DNA of 34,255 bases from assembly GCA_965371945.1 (NCBI GenBank), contig CBDVAK010000003.1, positions 1 through 34,255 of the forward strand, written 5' to 3'. Source of the DNA: CBDVAK01 sp965371945 (GTDB lineage: Bacteria; Pseudomonadota; Gammaproteobacteria; Competibacterales; JAHEDQ01). Of this stretch, positions 31,677 to 34,255 are shown piece after piece (the stretch's first letter is position 1; each line of letters opens with the position of its first letter). Made by a program: the position numbers and the translations under genes. The notes under the pieces are model-generated. The model did not search any database. It was not told where the DNA came from and saw only the letters and a program-made list of their open reading frames with translations.

Positions 31677-34133
31677 TCAGCAGACTATGTTGACCAGCTT
31701 TCCGGGGACCACGACGATCCGGCGGATGGTTCTTTCGGCCAGGAATCGCTGCACATTGCCATCCGCCAGCGCGGTCTCCTCGATGCACTCGCGGCTGGCG
31801 TCGGCCGCAACCATCACCCGCCCCCTGAGCTTGCCATTGACCTGCAACACTAACTGAATCTCGTCCCTGACCAGAGCACTGGCGTCGGCCACCGGGAAAG
31901 GCGCATCCACCACCGGCGTCTGGTGGCCCATCGCCAACCAAAGTACATGACTCAGGTGGGGGACGATCGGCGCCAGCATGCGAACCAGTGCACTGTAAGC
32001 TTCGTCAAGAATCCGCCGACCCAGCGCGCTGGTATCTTCGCTACGGCCCAGAGCGTTACACAGTTCCATGCAGGCGGCAATCGCAGTATTGAAGGTCTGG
32101 CGCCGGCCGATGTCGTCACCCACCTTGGCAATGGTCTGGTGCAACTTGCGCCGCAAAGCACGTTGCTCCTGGTCGGGCTGCCCGGCACCGGAATCGGTGA
32201 CCGGCCCGGCCTCGAGGTGCGCCATGACCTGGCGCCACAGCCGCTTGAGGAAACGCGAGGCGCCTTCGACACCGGCGTCCGACCATTCGAGGGTCTGATC
32301 CGGGGGTGCGGTAAACATCATGTAGAGACGCACGGTATCAGCACCGTAACGATTGATCATATCCTGCGGATCGACCGTATTGCCCTTGGACTTGGACATC
32401 TTGGCGCCGTCCTTGAGGACCATGCCCTGGGTGAGCAACCGTGTAAATGGTTCATCGTTGTCTATCAAACCCTGATCACGCAGCAGCTTGTTGAAGAAAC
32501 GCGCATACAGCAGGTGCAATATGGCGTGCTCGACACCGCCGACATACTGGTCGACCGGAAGCCAGTAACGCGCGCGTTCATCAAGCATGGCCCGGTCGCT
32601 GTCCGGACAGCAGAAACGTGCGAAATACCAGGAGGATTCCACAAAGGTATCGAAGGTATCGGTCTCGCGCTCGGCCGGCTCTCCGGTCTCGGCACTGATG
32701 GTACGGACAAACTCCGGCATCTGCTTGAGCGGTGAGCCGACACCGTCGAGCTCGACCTGCTCGGGCAGCACCACCGGCAAATGCTCGTCGGCAACCGCCT
32801 CCACAGTGCCCCCGGAACGGTGGATCATCGGTATCGGAGCGCCCCAGTAACGCTGCCGGGAGACACCCCAGTCACGCAAACGATAGTGAACCTGCCGCCG
32901 CCCCGTGCCGCGCTGTTCAAGCTCCGCCGCGATCGCATCGAAAGCCTGCCCGGAAGACAGGCCGTTGAACTGGCCGGAATTCACCAGCACGCCTTGATCT
33001 GTGAATGCAGCCAGGTCGAGATTGCAATCGATATCATCACTGGCCGGCGCGATGACCTGCCTGATCGGCAGGCCGTAGCGACGCGCAAACTCCCAGTCAC
33101 GCTGATCATGTCCCGGTACCGCCATCACCGCGCCGGTGCCATAGCCCATCAGCACGAAATTGGCCACCCAGACCGGAACCGGATCGCCGCTGATCGGGTG
33201 TTTGACATCCAGCCCCAGGGACACGCCGGCTTTCTCCGCGGTTTCCAGCGCCTGCTCGGTAACTCCCAGCCGACTGCACTCGTCGAGGAAGCCGGCCACC
33301 TCGGGATCGTGGCTGGCGGCCGCCACTGCCAGCGGGTGCTCCGCGGCCACCGCCATGTAGGTCACTCCCATCAGGGTGTCAGGGCGGGTGGTGTAGACCG
33401 ACAACGATTGCTGCTGATCGGCGACCTCGAATTCCAGCTCGATCCCTTGCGAGCGCCCGATCCAGTTGCGCTGCATGGTGCGCACGGCCTCGGGCCAGTC
33501 GGGCAGCCGGTCGAGAAATTCGAGCAGTTCATCTGCGTATGCTGTGATGCGCAGGAACCACTGCGGAATCTCACGGCGCTCCACCAGCGCGCCGGAGCGC
33601 CAACCACGGCCGTCGATCACCTGTTCGTTGGCCAGTACCGTCTGATCCACCGGATCCCAGTTGACCACTGCGTTGCTGCGATAAACCAGGCCCTGGCGAT
33701 ACAAGCGGGTGAACAGCCATTGCTCCCAGCGATAGTAGTCCGGTTTGCAGGTGGCCAGTTCCCGGGTCCAATCGTAACCGAAACCCAATTGCCTGAGCTG
33801 GCGCTTCATATACTCGATATTTTCGTAGGTCCACCGCGCCGGTGCCATACCATGCTTGATCGCCGCACCTTCGGCCGGCAGGCCGAACGCGTCCCAGCCC
33901 ATGGGTTGCAGAACATTCTTGCCAAGCATGCGCTGGTATCGGGCGATCACGTCACCGATGGTGTAGTTGCGCACGTGCCCCATGTGCAGCCGACCACTGG
34001 GGTAGGGAAACATCGACAGACAGTAGAATTTTTCGCGCTCCGGATCCTCGGTGACCCGGAAAGTCTGGTGGCGTTCCCAGTACTCCTGGGCCTCGCGTTC
34101 GATGTCGCCGGGCCGGTATGAATGCTCGCTCAC
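31677..34133 (-). CDS. leuS: Leucyl-tRNA synthetase
   Basis: A class Ia synthetase of 818 residues. The HIGH-type motif HMGH is at residues 50-53 (in PSGRLHMGHVRNYTIG), and KMSKSKGNTVDP lies in the second half. The CP1 editing domain lies between them (TTRPDTLMGVTYMAVA and GHDQRDWEFARRYGLP). The C-terminal VNGKLRGRV is the usual tRNA-binding tail. The frame opens at an ATG at 34184, but the GTG at 34133 begins VSEHSYRPGDIE, has AGGA seven bases upstream, and fits the family. It heads the leuS-lptE-holA-proA-nadD-rsfS-rlmH-rng-yhdP run. Confidence 0.97.
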   Translation of the reverse strand: MSEHSYRPGDIEREAQEYWERHQTFRVTEDPEREKFYCLSMFPYPSGRLHMGHVRNYTIGDVIARYQRMLGKNVLQPMGWDAFGLPAEGAAIKHGMAPARWTYENIEYMKRQLRQLGFGYDWTRELATCKPDYYRWEQWLFTRLYRQGLVYRSNAVVNWDPVDQTVLANEQVIDGRGWRSGALVERREIPQWFLRITAYADELLEFLDRLPDWPEAVRTMQRNWIGRSQGIELEFEVADQQQSLSVYTTRPDTLMGVTYMAVAAEHPLAVAAASHDPEVAGFLDECSRLGVTEQALETAEKAGVSLGLDVKHPISGDPVPVWVANFVLMGYGTGAVMAVPGHDQRDWEFARRYGLPIRQVIAPASDDIDCNLDLAAFTDQGVLVNSGQFNGLSSGQAFDAIAAELEQRGTGRRQVHYRLRDWGVSRQRYWGAPIPMIHRSGGTVEAVADEHLPVVLPEQVELDGVGSPLKQMPEFVRTISAETGEPAERETDTFDTFVESSWYFARFCCPDSDRAMLDERARYWLPVDQYVGGVEHAILHLLYARFFNKLLRDQGLIDNDEPFTRLLTQGMVLKDGAKMSKSKGNTVDPQDMINRYGADTVRLYMMFTAPPDQTLEWSDAGVEGASRFLKRLWRQVMAHLEAGPVTDSGAGQPDQEQRALRRKLHQTIAKVGDDIGRRQTFNTAIAACMELCNALGRSEDTSALGRRILDEAYSALVRMLAPIVPHLSHVLWLAMGHQTPVVDAPFPVADASALVRDEIQLVLQVNGKLRGRVMVAADASRECIEETALADGNVQRFLAERTIRRIVVVPGKLVNIVC

Positions 34134-34183
34134 GTTCGAATCCTGTTTTGCCAGCGAGCATCCGGGCCCACTGCTGAAAGTCA

Positions 34184-34189
34184 ATTATA
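34184..34189 (-). promoter_or_regulatory. Probable -10 box of the leuS operon promoter
   Basis: A perfect TATAAT on the minus strand, preceded by GTGGG, lies 50 bases before the leuS GTG. The implied transcription start near 34177 leaves a leader of about 44 bases with the AGGA ribosome binding site. No good -35 hexamer is visible at 16-18 bases; the -10 would have to carry most of the strength. Nothing else is recognised between here and the right edge of the window. Confidence 0.45.
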
Positions 34190-34255
34190 CCCACGGCACA
34201 CCGGTTTTCGGTTTTGAGCGTGTGTGCATTGGCGTGGAGGGCAAGGCGGGAATGC

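Noticed and set aside
32781..34121. A 446-codon plus-strand open frame antisense to leuS
   Set aside because: It is a high-GC shadow of leuS, whose motifs are intact. The antisense translation is rich in His, Arg and Gln and shows no family motifs.
34129..34150. A tRNA T-loop-like string GTTCGAATCC near the leuS start
   Set aside because: The flanking bases cannot form the T stem and no acceptor or anticodon arm fits around it; it overlaps the leuS ribosome binding site.
1..34255. CRISPR arrays, phage, toxin-antitoxin, defence or biosynthetic clusters
   Set aside because: No regularly spaced direct repeats, integrase, transposase, cas-like or other accessory genes were seen. Nearly all coding DNA belongs to conserved core families.

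Overview
The window is a stretch of bacterial core chromosome of high GC content, dense in genes and very probably from a deep-branching (non-enteric) gammaproteobacterium. The gene order murA/his genes next to mlaFEDCB, a CaCA antiporter, kdsD-kdsC-lptCAB-rpoN-hpf-ptsN and rapZ is a gammaproteobacterial hallmark. A short (HisZ-dependent type) HisG, an HPr kinase and a mannose-type EIIA in the rpoN/PTS cluster point away from Enterobacterales and towards Chromatiales/Xanthomonadales-like lineages. That placement is inference; no rRNA or tRNA gene is present.

Layout. (1) Positions 164-8996, minus strand: mlaF-E-D-C-B, then ibaG-murA-hisG-hisD-hisC-nif3. These cover outer-membrane lipid asymmetry, a BolA-type Fe-S/redox protein, the first peptidoglycan precursor step and three histidine enzymes. 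(2) Positions 9387-21275, plus strand, divergent from the first block: a CaCA antiporter, kdsD, kdsC, lptC, lptA, lptB (Kdo synthesis and the inner-membrane/periplasmic half of the Lpt machine), then rpoN, hpf, ptsN, a short hprK, rapZ, a stand-alone EIIA-Man protein, HPr, enzyme I and darP. This second part is a complete regulatory phosphotransferase chain with no sugar permease. (3) Positions 21351-34133, minus strand, convergent with the second block: leuS, lptE, holA, proA, nadD, rsfS, rlmH, a broken maf, rng and yhdP.

The envelope theme is strong: Mla, Kdo, LptA/B/C/E, MurA and YhdP all lie within 34 kb. Many adjacent genes overlap by 1-4 bases (ATGA, GTGA or TGATG), which implies long translationally coupled operons.

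No dramatic new gene system is visible. The unusual material is at the junctions. Four long palindromic elements sit between genes: upstream of ibaG, between the divergent mlaF and antiporter genes, between kdsD and kdsC, and at the lptA/lptB boundary. The kdsD/kdsC copy has terminal inverted repeats and a flanking direct repeat, which lets the pre-insertion junction be reconstructed. The lptA/lptB copy shares a 12-base terminus with the ibaG copy and appears to supply both the lptA stop codon and a new lptB start inside a strong RNA hairpin. Other oddities are a maf gene with about 70 codons deleted and a frameshift at the joint, and an eight-C run that forms part of the HPr kinase P-loop.
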